Notes: a model not told the origin generated them from the sequence alone. A DNA stretch of 64,000 bases from Streptomyces gobiensis (GCF_021216675.1 NZ_CP086120.1:4338501-4402500), one strand, 5' to 3'; positions 9,132-17,594 are shown, counted from the first letter of the stretch. Numbers and translations: made by a program.

Positions 9132-9734
9132 GTGAGCACGACACCACCTGTTCTCGCCGCCGAATTGGCAGCCGCGTGGGCCGATATTCAACGGCACCAC
9201 CCGGAGCTGCCCGACTTGGCCGCGCCCGAATCGCTGATCGGAGAGTCGTCGTCCGCCTGTGGCGCTGAGCTCTCCTTCGAACGGCTGCTGCACGAGGCCG
9301 TCCATGGGATCGCCGCCGCCCGCGGGATCCGGGACACCTCACGTGCGGGCCGCTACCACAACCGCCGCTTTCTGGCGATTGCCGAGGAGTTGGGTCTTGA
9401 GCACACGGATGAGCCGCATCCGAGCAGCGGTTTCTCACTGGTCGCTATGACCCCGGACACCAGAAGGCGGTACCGCCCAACGGCAGAGCGGCTGCACCGG
9501 GCTCTCAGAGCGCACACCGCCGCGACGAGCACGGACACCTCACGCAGCTTCCGCGGCCCGGCTGCCCGGCATGGCTCCTCCGGGGGCGGCGTTCGGGTCA
9601 AGGCCGTCTGCGAATGCGGGCGGAATGTGCGGGTGGTCCCGTCCGTGCTGGCCCAGGCGCCGATCATGTGCGGAGCATGCGGCAAGCAGTTCCGCATCCC
9701 CGAAACGGTAGCCGTTACCACCTCCCCTTCTTGA
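9132..9734 (+). CDS. SprT-like zinc metalloprotein with C-terminal zinc ribbon
   Basis: Protein of 200 residues. HEAVH at residues 54-58 is a HExxH zinc-peptidase motif followed by a basic GRYHNRRF segment, the layout of SprT-like domains. Near residues 157-185 two cysteine pairs (CEC and CGAC) form a probable zinc ribbon. SprT-like proteins elsewhere include DNA-protein crosslink proteases such as SPRTN, but no function is shown for this bacterial branch. The start is GTG with no clear ribosome-binding site. It stands alone between proS and a repeat-rich gap. Confidence 0.65.
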   Translation: MSTTPPVLAAELAAAWADIQRHHPELPDLAAPESLIGESSSACGAELSFERLLHEAVHGIAAARGIRDTSRAGRYHNRRFLAIAEELGLEHTDEPHPSSGFSLVAMTPDTRRRYRPTAERLHRALRAHTAATSTDTSRSFRGPAARHGSSGGGVRVKAVCECGRNVRVVPSVLAQAPIMCGACGKQFRIPETVAVTTSPS

Positions 9735-9837
9735 CGGCGTCCTCGCATTGTTCGGCCCCGGGGGGCCTCACAAGCTTCGGGCGCCTGCGCCGGACTCCGT
9801 CCGTCGGTGGTTGTGGCTGAGCGCCGTTGCCGTCGGT

Positions 9838-10259
9838 GAGAGTTCCCCGAACCCGGCCCCTTCCCGAAACTGGGGGCTGCCGCCCCCAGCCCCCCACCCA
9901 GTGTTGTGGGCACTCGCAGCCCCGCGAGGGGCTGTGGGTGGGCACAACACCGGCCACCGGCCCGCACCCGGCAAACCCCGGGGCCCCGGGGCAAAGCCCC
10001 GGTTACGGGAAGGGGCGGGATACGGGGACACCCACCCACAGCACCCCCGCAGCCAGGCGAAGCCCCGTCACGCGGCGGAGCCGCAGACCGGCACAGCCGG
10101 GAAGGTGGGGGCACCTCCTGGGGGCACCTCCCAGACGAAGTCTGGGGGAGGTAGCTGGGGGAGGGATACGGGGACACCCACCCACGGCACCCCCGCAGCC
10201 GGGCGAAGCCCCGCCGCGCGGCGGAGCCGCATATCGGTACAGCCGGGAAGGGAGCCATG
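9838..10259. repeat. Dispersed GC-rich intergenic repeat, copy B, with tandem segment
   Basis: Most of the 766-base gap between the SprT-like gene and rpsP is repeat. The palindromic core at about 9903-9948 matches copy A. An 87-bp segment occurs twice in direct orientation (10018-10104 and 10164-10250), differing at few positions and separated by 59 bases. That spacer holds a reversed copy of the short CTCCCCCAG-type hairpin element (10120-10150). No gene is visible; the last 240 bases are probably the rpsP promoter and leader. Confidence 0.75.
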
Positions 10260-10500
10260 CGGGAAAACCCCAAACGCGGAACCCCGCCCGCACGCGGCGG
10301 AGCCGCGAACCCGCGGCTGGGCCGCGCCAGGGCCGACCGACGGCTGCCCGGCGAGTGTGGCAGAATAGGCGGCTGTACTCGACAGCCGAAAAGGACCCCT
10401 CTCTCCTCCGGCTGACGCGTCCATCGGGCATTCGGGTACCACAACCCCACGTGCCATCCCGCTGTGCCCAACCACGTCAAGACCAGGAGACACCACAACT

Positions 10501-10947
10501 GTGGCAGTCAAGATCAAGCTGAAGCGTCTGGGCAAGATCCGCGCGCCTCACTACCGCATCATCGTCGCCGACTCCCGTACCCGCCGTGATGGCCGGGCCA
10601 TCGAGGAGATCGGTCTGTACCACCCGGTGCAGAACCCTTCGCGTATCGAGGTCGACTCGGAGCGTGTCCAGTACTGGCTGGGTGTCGGCGCGCAGCCGAC
10701 CGAGCCGGTCGAGGCCATCCTCAAGGTCACCGGTGACTGGCAGAAGTTCAAGGGCCTGCCCGCTCCGGAGCCGATGAAGGTCGCCGAGCCGAAGGCCGAC
10801 AAGAAGGCCCTCTTCGAGGCCGCCGCCAAGAAGTCCGCTGACGAGCCGAAGGGTGAGGCGATCACCCCCAAGGCGAAGAAGGCTGACAAGAAGTCCGACG
10901 CCGAGGCCGAGGCTGCGTCCTCGCCGGCTGAGTCGACCGAGGCCTGA
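10501..10947 (+). CDS. rpsP: 30S ribosomal protein S16
   Basis: Small-subunit protein needed for early 16S rRNA folding. The first 80 residues are canonical S16 (VKIKLKRLGKIRAPHYRI, then RIEVDSERVQYWLGVGAQPT). A lysine/glutamate-rich extension brings it to 148 residues, as in other Streptomyces. The start is GTG at 10501 with AGGAGA at 10486-10491. It heads the rpsP-khpA-rimM-trmD-rplS gene string; khpA starts two bases after its stop. Confidence 0.97.
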   Translation: MAVKIKLKRLGKIRAPHYRIIVADSRTRRDGRAIEEIGLYHPVQNPSRIEVDSERVQYWLGVGAQPTEPVEAILKVTGDWQKFKGLPAPEPMKVAEPKADKKALFEAAAKKSADEPKGEAITPKAKKADKKSDAEAEAASSPAESTEA

Positions 10948-10949
10948 GG

Positions 10950-11186
10950 ATGCTCGAGGAAGCCCTCGAGCACCTGGTGAAGGGCATCGTCGACCACCCC
11001 GACGAGGTGCAGATCGCATCCCGCAACCTGCGCCGCGGGCGCGTGCTGGAGGTCCGGGTGCACCCGGACGACCTCGGCAAGGTGATCGGCCGCAACGGCC
11101 GCACCGCTCGCTCCTTGCGCACCGTGGTGGGCGCCCTGGGCGGCCGCGGTGTCCGCGTCGACCTCGTCGATGTAGACCAGGTCTGA
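10950..11186 (+). CDS. khpA: KH-domain RNA-binding protein KhpA
   Basis: Small RNA-binding protein (78 residues) made of one KH domain with the GxxG loop GRNG in KVIGRNGRTARSLRTVV. KhpA family members bind RNA, in other bacteria together with KhpB. It follows rpsP after two bases, the standard arrangement in Gram-positive bacteria, so it is co-transcribed with S16. Confidence 0.93.
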   Translation: MLEEALEHLVKGIVDHPDEVQIASRNLRRGRVLEVRVHPDDLGKVIGRNGRTARSLRTVVGALGGRGVRVDLVDVDQV

Positions 11187-11214
11187 CACCTGTCCGTTGC
11201 GGCTAAACCGCCGC

Positions 11215-11244
11215 CTCCCCCAGCTATCGCTGGGAGGTGCCCCC
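11215..11244. repeat. Short CTCCCCCAG-type hairpin element
   Basis: A 30-base GC hairpin element (CTCCCCCAG ... CTGGGAGGTGCCCCC) lies in the khpA-rimM gap. The same element with a different loop occurs at 10120-10150 (reversed), 61574-61604, and diverged at 17001-17030. It contains no gene. Confidence 0.7.
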
Positions 11245-11298
11245 ACTCGCGGATGTGGTTGATGCTCGTCGGGGTTACTCAATTGATGGCTGAGGTAC

Positions 11299-11338
11299 TT
11301 GAGGGCCGGAAGCGGTGCAAGCCGCTTCCGGCCCTCAA
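11299..11338 (+). terminator. Strong hairpin between khpA and rimM
   Basis: A perfect 17-base-pair stem (11299-11315 with 11322-11338) has a six-base loop, TGCAAG. It lies 36 bases before the rimM start. With no T-tract it may be a terminator, an attenuator or a processing site separating rpsP-khpA from rimM-trmD. Confidence 0.65.
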
Positions 11339-11374
11339 CCCCTTCGTGGGGCAGGGCAGAGCAGGAGCAGGAAA

Positions 11375-11896
11375 GTGCAGCTCGTAGTCGCGCGTATTGG
11401 CCGCGCCCATGGCATCAAGGGCGAGGTCACCGTCGAGGTGCGTACGGATGAGCCCGAACTGCGGCTCGCACCCGGTGCCGTCCTCGCCACCGACCCGGCC
11501 TCGGCCGGACCGCTCACCATCGAGAGCGGCCGTGTGCACAGTGGACGGCTGCTGCTGCGCTTCGAGGGCGTACGGGACCGTACCGCCGCCGAAGCCCTGC
11601 GCAATACGCTCCTGATCGCCGAAATCGATCCGGAGGAGCTGCCCGAGGACCTCGAGGAGTTCTACGACCACCAGCTGATCGACCTCGATGTGGTCACCCG
11701 GGACGGCACCGCCGTCGGCCGGATCGCGGAAGTCGCACATCTTCCCGGCCAGGATCTGCTGGTCGTCAAGCGGACAGACGGCGGAGAGGCACTGATCCCC
11801 TTCGTCACTGAGATCGTGCCGGAGATCGACCTGGCGGAGCAGCGGGTGGTCATTGAGCCACCACCGGGGTTGCTCGATGAGAGCGAGTCGCTGTGA
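11375..11896 (+). CDS. rimM: 16S rRNA processing protein RimM
   Basis: Ribosome assembly factor that binds S19 and the 30S head during maturation. Of 173 residues, the N-terminal half begins VARIGRAHGIKGEVTVEVRT, the family signature, and the C-terminal PRC-barrel half holds EEFYDHQLIDLDV and LIPFVTEIVPEID. I chose GTG at 11375 because GGAG at 11364-11367 is seven bases away and the RimM motif follows at once. Its stop overlaps trmD by four bases (GTGA). Confidence 0.94.
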   Translation: MQLVVARIGRAHGIKGEVTVEVRTDEPELRLAPGAVLATDPASAGPLTIESGRVHSGRLLLRFEGVRDRTAAEALRNTLLIAEIDPEELPEDLEEFYDHQLIDLDVVTRDGTAVGRIAEVAHLPGQDLLVVKRTDGGEALIPFVTEIVPEIDLAEQRVVIEPPPGLLDESESL

Positions 11897-12738
11897 GGCT
11901 CGATGTCGTCACCATTTTCCCGGAGTACCTGGAGCCGCTGAACGTCTCGCTGGTGGGCAAGGCGCGTGCCCGTGGCCAGCTCGATGTGCGGGTGCACGAT
12001 CTGCGTGACTGGACACACGACCGGCACCACACCGTTGATGACACGCCCTACGGCGGCGGCCCCGGCATGGTGATGAAGCCCGAGCCCTGGGGTGAGGCGC
12101 TGGACGCCATCATCGACTCAGGCGAGCGCGAGCGCGAGAGCGAGGACGGGGGCGAGGGCGCAGCGGAACCGGTGCTTGTCGTGCCCACCCCCAGCGGCCG
12201 CCCCTTCACTCAGGAGCTGGCCGTCGAGCTCTCCCAGAAGCCCTGGCTGATCTTCACCCCGGCCCGCTACGAGGGCATCGACCGCCGGGTCATCGAGGAG
12301 TACGGCGACCGTCTCGATGTGCGTGAGGTGTCCATCGGCGACTATGTGCTCGCTGGCGGGGAGGCGCCCGTCCTGGTCATGGTCGAGGCGATCGCCCGGC
12401 TGCTCCCCGGGGTGCTCGGCAACGCAGAGTCGCACCGCGACGACTCCTTCGCCCCGGGCGCCATGGCGGACCTCCTGGAGGGGCCCGTCTATACGAAGCC
12501 GCCCGAGTGGCGGGGCCGTGGTGTGCCCGAGGTACTGGTCAGCGGCCACCACGGAAAGATCGCCCGCTGGCGTCGGGACCAGGCCCTCGTCCGTACGAGC
12601 CAGAACCGCCCCGATCTCATCGAGCGCTGCGACCCGGCCGCACTGGACAAGCACGACCGTGAAACCCTGGAATCCCTGGGCTGGAGCGAGGGAACGGATG
12701 GCCGATTTGGGCTGGCCGGGGAGGCCGTGGGAGAATAG
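11893..12738 (+). CDS. trmD: tRNA (guanine-37-N1) methyltransferase TrmD
   Basis: Methylates G37 of tRNAs that read CNN codons, preventing frameshifts. SPOUT-class knot enzyme: it starts LDVVTIFPEY, has PYGGGPGMVMKPEP, and the knot region SIGDYVLAGGEAPVLVMVEA, followed by VYTKPPEWRGRGVPEVL. Length is 281 residues, longer than the E. coli enzyme because of an acidic insert (ERERESEDGGEG). GTG start overlapping rimM. Confidence 0.96.
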   Translation: MRLDVVTIFPEYLEPLNVSLVGKARARGQLDVRVHDLRDWTHDRHHTVDDTPYGGGPGMVMKPEPWGEALDAIIDSGERERESEDGGEGAAEPVLVVPTPSGRPFTQELAVELSQKPWLIFTPARYEGIDRRVIEEYGDRLDVREVSIGDYVLAGGEAPVLVMVEAIARLLPGVLGNAESHRDDSFAPGAMADLLEGPVYTKPPEWRGRGVPEVLVSGHHGKIARWRRDQALVRTSQNRPDLIERCDPAALDKHDRETLESLGWSEGTDGRFGLAGEAVGE

Positions 12739-12830
12739 GCCGCTGCCTCACGTCCGGCGCGCGACCCTGCCACAGGGGGACCAACGCCCGCCTCGACGGA
12801 GCGGCATCCAATTCATCATCCCGGACTTCC

Positions 12831-12852
12831 GCTGATGACCTGTGGCATCAGC
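12831..12852 (+). promoter_or_regulatory. Hairpin just before the rplS ribosome-binding site
   Basis: GCTGATG (12831-12837) and CATCAGC (12846-12852) form a seven-base-pair stem with an eight-base loop. The rplS Shine-Dalgarno GAGGAAAG follows directly, and the ATG is 17 bases further. Its position suits translational control of L19; L19 leader structures are known in other bacteria. Confidence 0.4.
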
Positions 12853-12869
12853 GAGGAAAGCAGACGAAC

Positions 12870-13220
12870 ATGTCTCACCTTCTCGACAGCGTCGACTCCG
12901 CTTCGCTGCGCAGCGACGTCCCGGCCTTCCGCCCGGGTGACACCGTCAATGTCCATGTGCGCGTCATCGAGGGCAACCGCTCCCGTGTGCAGCAGTTCAA
13001 GGGCGCTGTCATCCGCCGCCAGGGCTCGGGCATCCGCGAGACCTTCACGGTCCGCAAGGTCAGCTTCAGCGTCGGCGTCGAGCGCACCTTCCCGGTGCAC
13101 ACCCCGATCGTCGAGAAGATCGAGGTCGTGACCCGCGGTGACGTCCGCCGTGCGAAGCTCTACTACCTGCGTGAGCTGCGTGGCAAGGCCGCGAAGATCA
13201 AGGAGAAGCGCGAGAGCTGA
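12870..13220 (+). CDS. rplS: 50S ribosomal protein L19
   Basis: Large-subunit protein at the 30S/50S interface. It has 116 residues with family motifs PAFRPGDTVNVHVRVIEG and RVQQFKGAVIRRQGSG and ends in a basic KLYYLRELRGKAAKIKEKR tail. It is separated from trmD by about 130 bases that include a leader hairpin, so it may have its own control. The signal peptidase genes follow. Confidence 0.97.
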   Translation: MSHLLDSVDSASLRSDVPAFRPGDTVNVHVRVIEGNRSRVQQFKGAVIRRQGSGIRETFTVRKVSFSVGVERTFPVHTPIVEKIEVVTRGDVRRAKLYYLRELRGKAAKIKEKRES

Positions 13221-13281
13221 TCTCGCGTAGCCGCATATCCGTGGCGGGTGTCCTGGCCGGGCCGGATAGGCTCTGCCTCCG

Positions 13282-13977
13282 ATGGACACCGACGCACAGT
13301 TTCCGGAGCGCGACCGCTCTCCAGCCCCTGACGAGGGGCGGAGACGCTGGTCGCGTTCCGTGCGTTGTGGCGCCCCGGCAGCCGCTGTGCTGGTGCTGAT
13401 CCTGCTGGTCAGCTTCTTTGCCGTACAGCCCTTCCTGATCCCGAGCGGTTCGATGGAGAACACCCTCAAGGTCGGCGACCGGGTTCTGGTGAACAAGCTG
13501 GCGTACCGTTTCGGCAACCATCCGGAGCGCGGAGACGTTGTGGTTTTTGACGGGACCGGGTCATTCGCCGAGGAGCGGTCGGAGGAGAACCAGGTCACGG
13601 CTCTGCTGCGGGCGGCGGGTGCGACGCTCGGCATGGTGGAGCCGCCGGAGAACGACTATGTGAAACGCGTCATCGGGATCGGCGGGGACAGCGTCACATG
13701 CTGTGACACGCGCGGGAGGATCGAGGTGAACGGTGAGCCGTTGGCGGAGGACTACCTGTTTCCGGGCGACAGTGCCTCATCCGTACCGTTCGACATCGTG
13801 GTGCCCGAGGGGCGGCTGTGGGTGATGGGAGACCATCGCGCCGACTCGCGGGACTCCCGGGACTACCTCGGCAAGCCCGGGGGCGGCACCGTGCCGGTGG
13901 ACCGGGTAATCGGCCGGGCCGACTGGATCGGCTGGCCTGCTGGCCGCTGGGCCTCGCTGCGGACCGGGCATGGGTAA
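13282..13977 (+). CDS. Type I signal peptidase (first of four)
   Basis: Membrane serine protease (231 residues) that cleaves signal peptides of exported proteins. It has one N-terminal membrane helix (VLVLILLVSFFAVQPFLI), the catalytic Ser in IPSGSMENTL, the catalytic Lys in YVKRVIGIGGD and the box E-like VMGDHRADSRDSR. A CC pair sits in DSVTCCDTRG. It overlaps the next signal peptidase by eight bases. It corresponds to one of sipW-Z of S. coelicolor; I do not assign which. Confidence 0.92.
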   Translation: MDTDAQFPERDRSPAPDEGRRRWSRSVRCGAPAAAVLVLILLVSFFAVQPFLIPSGSMENTLKVGDRVLVNKLAYRFGNHPERGDVVVFDGTGSFAEERSEENQVTALLRAAGATLGMVEPPENDYVKRVIGIGGDSVTCCDTRGRIEVNGEPLAEDYLFPGDSASSVPFDIVVPEGRLWVMGDHRADSRDSRDYLGKPGGGTVPVDRVIGRADWIGWPAGRWASLRTGHG

Positions 13978-15022
13978 GCGGGGCAAGTCGCGGGATGGAC
14001 ACCGCCGGGCAGCCACCCAGCGGCGCGTGGTGCAGCCCAGCGCCACCCTGCGGGGGCCCGGTGAGGGCCGGGCCGACCGGCGGCGCGCGGCGAAGCGGAT
14101 CAAGCGGCGCCGACGGCTGTCGGCGACCAAGGAGATACCGATCCTGATCGGTGTCGCGCTGCTGATCGCACTGGTACTCAAGACCTTCCTGGTGCAGGCC
14201 TTTGTCATCCCCTCCGGGTCGATGGAGCAGACCATCAAGATCGACGACCGGGTTCTGGTGGACAAGCTGACGCCGTGGTTCGGCTCAAAGCCACAGCGCG
14301 GTGATGTGGTGGTCTTCAAGGACCCCGGCGGCTGGCTGGAGCAGGAGCAGCTGCCGACCTCGGACGATCCGCCAGTGATCAAGGAGGGCAAGCAGCTTCT
14401 GACGTTCATCGGTCTGCTGCCGTCGGACGATGAGCAGGACCTGATCAAGCGTGTGGTCGCGGTCGGCGGTGACACCGTCCAGTGCTGCGACAAGAACGAC
14501 CGGGTGACGGTCAACGGTGTCGCGCTGGATGAGCCGTATCTCTTCCCGGGCAACAAACCGTCCCAGGTGCCGTTCGAGGTGACGGTTCCGGTCGGACGTA
14601 TCTTCGTTATGGGAGATCACCGGGCCAATTCGGCCGACTCCCGCTTCCACCTCAAAAAACCGGGTCAGGGCACCATCCCGGAGGACTTGGTCGTCGGGAA
14701 GGCCGTGGTGATCGCCTGGCCGTTCTCTCACTGGCGGCGGCTGGAGGAGCCCGGAACCTACGCATCGGTCCCGGATGCGCGCGGCGCGCCGCCGTCCGCG
14801 AGCCGTAGTAGAGACAATGAAGTTGTGCCATTCCCGAGCCTTGCGGAACTTCCGCTCGTTATGGGAGTGGTGGGCCTGCGCCGATTGTCGGGCAGGCGGC
14901 AGCGCGGTGTAAGGAGTGGATGTGGGGGACTTGGCGGTCGGCGCACGGTCCGGGTCCGGCGAGGAAGAGCCGGAGAAGCGGCCCGCGGGTCGGGACGACG
15001 AGCAGCCCGCGGAGCGCGGTGA
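13970..15022 (+). CDS. Type I signal peptidase (second of four)
   Basis: Signal peptidase I of 350 residues with a basic cytoplasmic N-terminal tail, one membrane helix (EIPILIGVALLIALVLKTFL), Ser in IPSGSMEQTI and Lys in LIKRVVAVGGD, and box VMGDHRANSADSR. The C-terminal 90 residues after HWRRLEEPG are arginine-rich, have no family counterpart that I recognise, and overlap the next gene by about 100 bases. That tail may be tolerated read-through rather than a domain. Confidence 0.9.
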   Translation: MGKRGKSRDGHRRAATQRRVVQPSATLRGPGEGRADRRRAAKRIKRRRRLSATKEIPILIGVALLIALVLKTFLVQAFVIPSGSMEQTIKIDDRVLVDKLTPWFGSKPQRGDVVVFKDPGGWLEQEQLPTSDDPPVIKEGKQLLTFIGLLPSDDEQDLIKRVVAVGGDTVQCCDKNDRVTVNGVALDEPYLFPGNKPSQVPFEVTVPVGRIFVMGDHRANSADSRFHLKKPGQGTIPEDLVVGKAVVIAWPFSHWRRLEEPGTYASVPDARGAPPSASRSRDNEVVPFPSLAELPLVMGVVGLRRLSGRRQRGVRSGCGGLGGRRTVRVRRGRAGEAARGSGRRAARGAR

Positions 15023-15806
15023 GGAGCCGACGGCGGAAGAGGGCAGCGGGGAAGGCGTAAAGGGCAAGAAGAAACAGCGCTCCTTCTGGAAGGAGCTGCC
15101 GATCCTGGTCGGTATCGCGCTGATCCTGGCGTTGCTGATCAAGACCTTCCTGGTGCAGGCCTTCTCGATCCCCTCCGACTCGATGCAGAACACCCTGCAG
15201 CGGGGCGACCGGGTGCTGGTGGACAAGCTGACACCGTGGTTCGGCTCAAAGCCGGAGCGCGGTGAGGTCATCGTGTTCCACGATCCGGGCGGCTGGCTGG
15301 ATAACACCGTGGTGTCGGAGAACTTCCTGCAGAAGGGCCTCAGCTTTATCGGACTGATGCCCTCGGCCAATGAGAAGGACCTGATCAAGCGAGTCATCGC
15401 GGTCGGCGGTGACACCGTGGAGTGCGCGGAGGGCGGACAGGTCAAGGTCAACGGCAAGGCGCTGGATGAGTCTTCTTATCTCTATCCGGGCAACACTCCC
15501 TGCAACGACCGGCCGTTCGGCCCGCTTGAGGTGCCGGAGGGACGGCTGTGGGTGCTGGGCGATCACCGCCAGGACTCGCTGGACTCCCGCTTCCACCAGG
15601 ACGGGCCGGGTGGCGGCACGGTGGCCGAGAGCGAGGTCGTGGGACGCGCGATCGTGGTGGCCTGGCCGGTGAACCGCTGGAGCACCCTGCCGGTGCCGGA
15701 GACCTTCGACCAGAAGCTGGCTGGGGCGGCGCCTGCGGCGCTGGGCCTCGCCGGTGCGTTTCTGTTTGTGCGCCTGAACCGGCGCGGCTCTCGCAGAGCT
15801 GGTTGA
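14922..15806 (+). CDS. Type I signal peptidase (third of four)
   Basis: Signal peptidase I of 294 residues. It has an acidic cytoplasmic N terminus, membrane helix ILVGIALILALLIKTFL, catalytic Ser in IPSDSMQNTL, Lys in LIKRVIAVGGD, box VLGDHRQDSLDSR and a second C-terminal helix (AGAAPAALGLAGAFLFV) that anchors the protein twice. GTG at 14922 is chosen because AAGGAG at 14911-14916 is five bases away; the GTG at 14916 overlaps that site. Confidence 0.92.
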   Translation: MGDLAVGARSGSGEEEPEKRPAGRDDEQPAERGEEPTAEEGSGEGVKGKKKQRSFWKELPILVGIALILALLIKTFLVQAFSIPSDSMQNTLQRGDRVLVDKLTPWFGSKPERGEVIVFHDPGGWLDNTVVSENFLQKGLSFIGLMPSANEKDLIKRVIAVGGDTVECAEGGQVKVNGKALDESSYLYPGNTPCNDRPFGPLEVPEGRLWVLGDHRQDSLDSRFHQDGPGGGTVAESEVVGRAIVVAWPVNRWSTLPVPETFDQKLAGAAPAALGLAGAFLFVRLNRRGSRRAG

Positions 15807-15881
15807 CCGCCGCTGGGGGCTCAACTGATGGGTGCCGTGGCGTAGGGTGCCGCCAGACGTCGGTAACCCGGGGAGCGCCAA

Positions 15882-16607
15882 GTGAGCGGAGCTGCACGTA
15901 CGGTTAAGGGTCACGGTCGGCTGGGGAACACGCTTTCCTCGCTGGCCGTGGCCCTCGGCTGTGTGCTCTTCCTGGGCGGGTTCATCTGGGGAGCGGTGCA
16001 GTACCAGCCGTATACGGTCCCCACCGACTCCATGGCGCCCACCGTCGCCGCCGGGGACCGGGTGCTGGCACAGCGGATCGACGGCGATGTGGTGCGGCGC
16101 GGTGATGTCGTTGTCTTCGAGGATCCGCTCTGGGGCGATCTGCCGATGGTCAAGCGGGTCGTCGGGGTCGGCGGCGACAAGGTGGCCTGCTGTGACAAGC
16201 GGGGGCTGCTGACGGTCAATGGCGAGCCGGTCAAGGAGCCGTATGTGGACGGTGAGGGCCCGGCGTCGGCCACCGGCTTCACGGCGACGGTGGCCAGGGG
16301 GAAGCTCTTCCTGCTCGGTGACCACCGGCGGGACTCCCTCGACTCCCGGGACCGTCTGACCGACGGTGAACAGGGCGCGGTCCCCCGGGAGGCCGTGCGC
16401 GCCCGGATAGACGCCACGGCCTGGCCACTGGACGGCGTCGGGATGCTGGGGCGTCCACAGGCCTTCGCCGGGCTGCCAGGCGGGGTCTCGGAGCCCGGCC
16501 CCCTGCGGCCGATCCTGCTCGCCATCGGAGTGGGCGCGGTTCTGGTGCTGGGGGGCGCCGCATACGGGCCGATCGCGCGGCGTGGCGGACGGGGGCACCG
16601 GCGCTGA
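15882..16607 (+). CDS. Type I signal peptidase (fourth of four)
   Basis: Signal peptidase I of 241 residues, the most diverged of the group. The nucleophile motif is VPTDSMAPTV and the Lys lies in MVKRVVGVGGD; box LLGDHRRDSLDSR. It has an N-terminal helix and a C-terminal helix (PILLAIGVGAVLVLGGAAY). The start is GTG with GGGGAG at 15870-15875. The nearby DUF2469 gene is usually found next to signal peptidase genes in actinobacteria. Confidence 0.9.
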   Translation: MSGAARTVKGHGRLGNTLSSLAVALGCVLFLGGFIWGAVQYQPYTVPTDSMAPTVAAGDRVLAQRIDGDVVRRGDVVVFEDPLWGDLPMVKRVVGVGGDKVACCDKRGLLTVNGEPVKEPYVDGEGPASATGFTATVARGKLFLLGDHRRDSLDSRDRLTDGEQGAVPREAVRARIDATAWPLDGVGMLGRPQAFAGLPGGVSEPGPLRPILLAIGVGAVLVLGGAAYGPIARRGGRGHRR

Positions 16608-16646
16608 CGCACAATGGGGGAACGCACGGCTGAAGGGGAACACGCC

Positions 16647-16970
16647 ATGAGCGCCGAGGACCTCGAGAAGTACGAGACCGAGATGGAGCTGAAGCTCTAC
16701 CGGGAGTACCGGGATGTCGTCGGGCTGTTCAAGTATGTGATCGAGACTGAGCGACGTTTCTACCTCACAAATGACTACGAGATGCAGGTGCACTCGGTGC
16801 AGGGCGAGGTCTTCTTCGAGGTCTCGATGGCGGATGCCTGGGTGTGGGATATGTATCGGCCTGCCCGTTTCGTCAAGCAAGTGCGAGTGCTGACGTTCAA
16901 GGATGTGAACATCGAGGAGCTCAATAAGAGTGACCTCAACCTTCCGGAAGACTCCGGCTTCAGCGGCTAG
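16647..16970 (+). CDS. DUF2469 conserved actinobacterial protein
   Basis: Conserved 107-residue soluble protein of unknown function, recognised by MSAEDLEKYETEMELKLY, RRFYLTNDYEMQ and DAWVWDMYRPARFVKQV. The family is almost invariant across actinobacteria and sits between signal peptidase or RNase HII genes and yraN. ATG at 16647 is preceded by GAAGGGG at 16632-16638. I cannot suggest a biochemical role. Confidence 0.85.
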   Translation: MSAEDLEKYETEMELKLYREYRDVVGLFKYVIETERRFYLTNDYEMQVHSVQGEVFFEVSMADAWVWDMYRPARFVKQVRVLTFKDVNIEELNKSDLNLPEDSGFSG

Positions 16971-17000
16971 CACAGACCCGGCTGTACCGATTCCCGGCTC

Positions 17001-17110
17001 CTCCCCCAGACTTCGTCCGGGGGGGACCCCAGCGCGGCGGGCTCCGCCCCGGGCCTCGGGGTGGCTGGTGCGGGCCGGTGGCGCCCACCCCGCAGCGGGG
17101 CGCCCTGCGC
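17001..17110. repeat. Degenerate GC-rich repeat segment between DUF2469 gene and yraN
   Basis: CTCCCCCAGACTTCGTCCGG at 17001-17020 is a diverged copy of the short hairpin element seen at 10120, 11215 and 61574. It is followed by GC-rich sequence resembling parts of the larger repeat. The rest of this 248-base gap holds only the yraN leader. Confidence 0.5.
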
Positions 17111-17218
17111 CCTCGCGGGGGCAGAGTTGTCCACAACCGGGGAGTAATCCCCGGATTCTCCCCAAGATCCACTTCCTGGCTCCGCAGCCGACAGAGTGCG
17201 CGGTGGAGGTGGGGGCAG

Positions 17219-17593
17219 ATGAACGACCGAGGAGCCCTGGGCCGGTACGGCGAGGATCTGGCAGCCCGACGGCTGCGGGAAACGGGTATGGCCATCCTGG
17301 AGCGCAACTGGCGATGTCAGACCGGGGAGATCGACATCATCGCCCGGCATGTCGACACGCTGGTCATCTGTGAGGTGAAGACGCGCCGGGCGGGCAGCTA
17401 CGAGCATCCCATGGCCGCCGTCACCCCGCGCAAGGCTGAGCGGCTGCGCAGACTGGCGGCCCGCTGGCTCAGCGAGCGCTGGCTGGTGCGGTACGGCAGA
17501 CCACCCACCGGCGGAGTACGGATCGACCTGGTGGGGGTGGTGCTCCCGCAGCGGGGCGCACCGGTCGTGGAGCACGCCCAGGGGGTGGCCTGA
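17219..17593 (+). CDS. yraN: YraN family putative endonuclease (UPF0102)
   Basis: Protein of 124 residues with the restriction-endonuclease-like core: G..GE..A ... ILERNWRC, GEIDIIARH, and VICEVKTRR, which hold the D and ExK metal-site residues. The activity is not established for the family. ATG at 17219 is chosen from GGAGG at 17205-17209, nine bases away. It ends one base before comM, as in many bacteria, linking it to the comM-dprA operon. Confidence 0.9.
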   Translation: MNDRGALGRYGEDLAARRLRETGMAILERNWRCQTGEIDIIARHVDTLVICEVKTRRAGSYEHPMAAVTPRKAERLRRLAARWLSERWLVRYGRPPTGGVRIDLVGVVLPQRGAPVVEHAQGVA

Positions 17594-17594
17594 G

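Noticed and set aside
10018..10250. Two 87-bp direct repeats as a possible CRISPR array
   Set aside because: Only two units, too long, with an insertion-like spacer and no cas genes. They are part of the dispersed repeat family.
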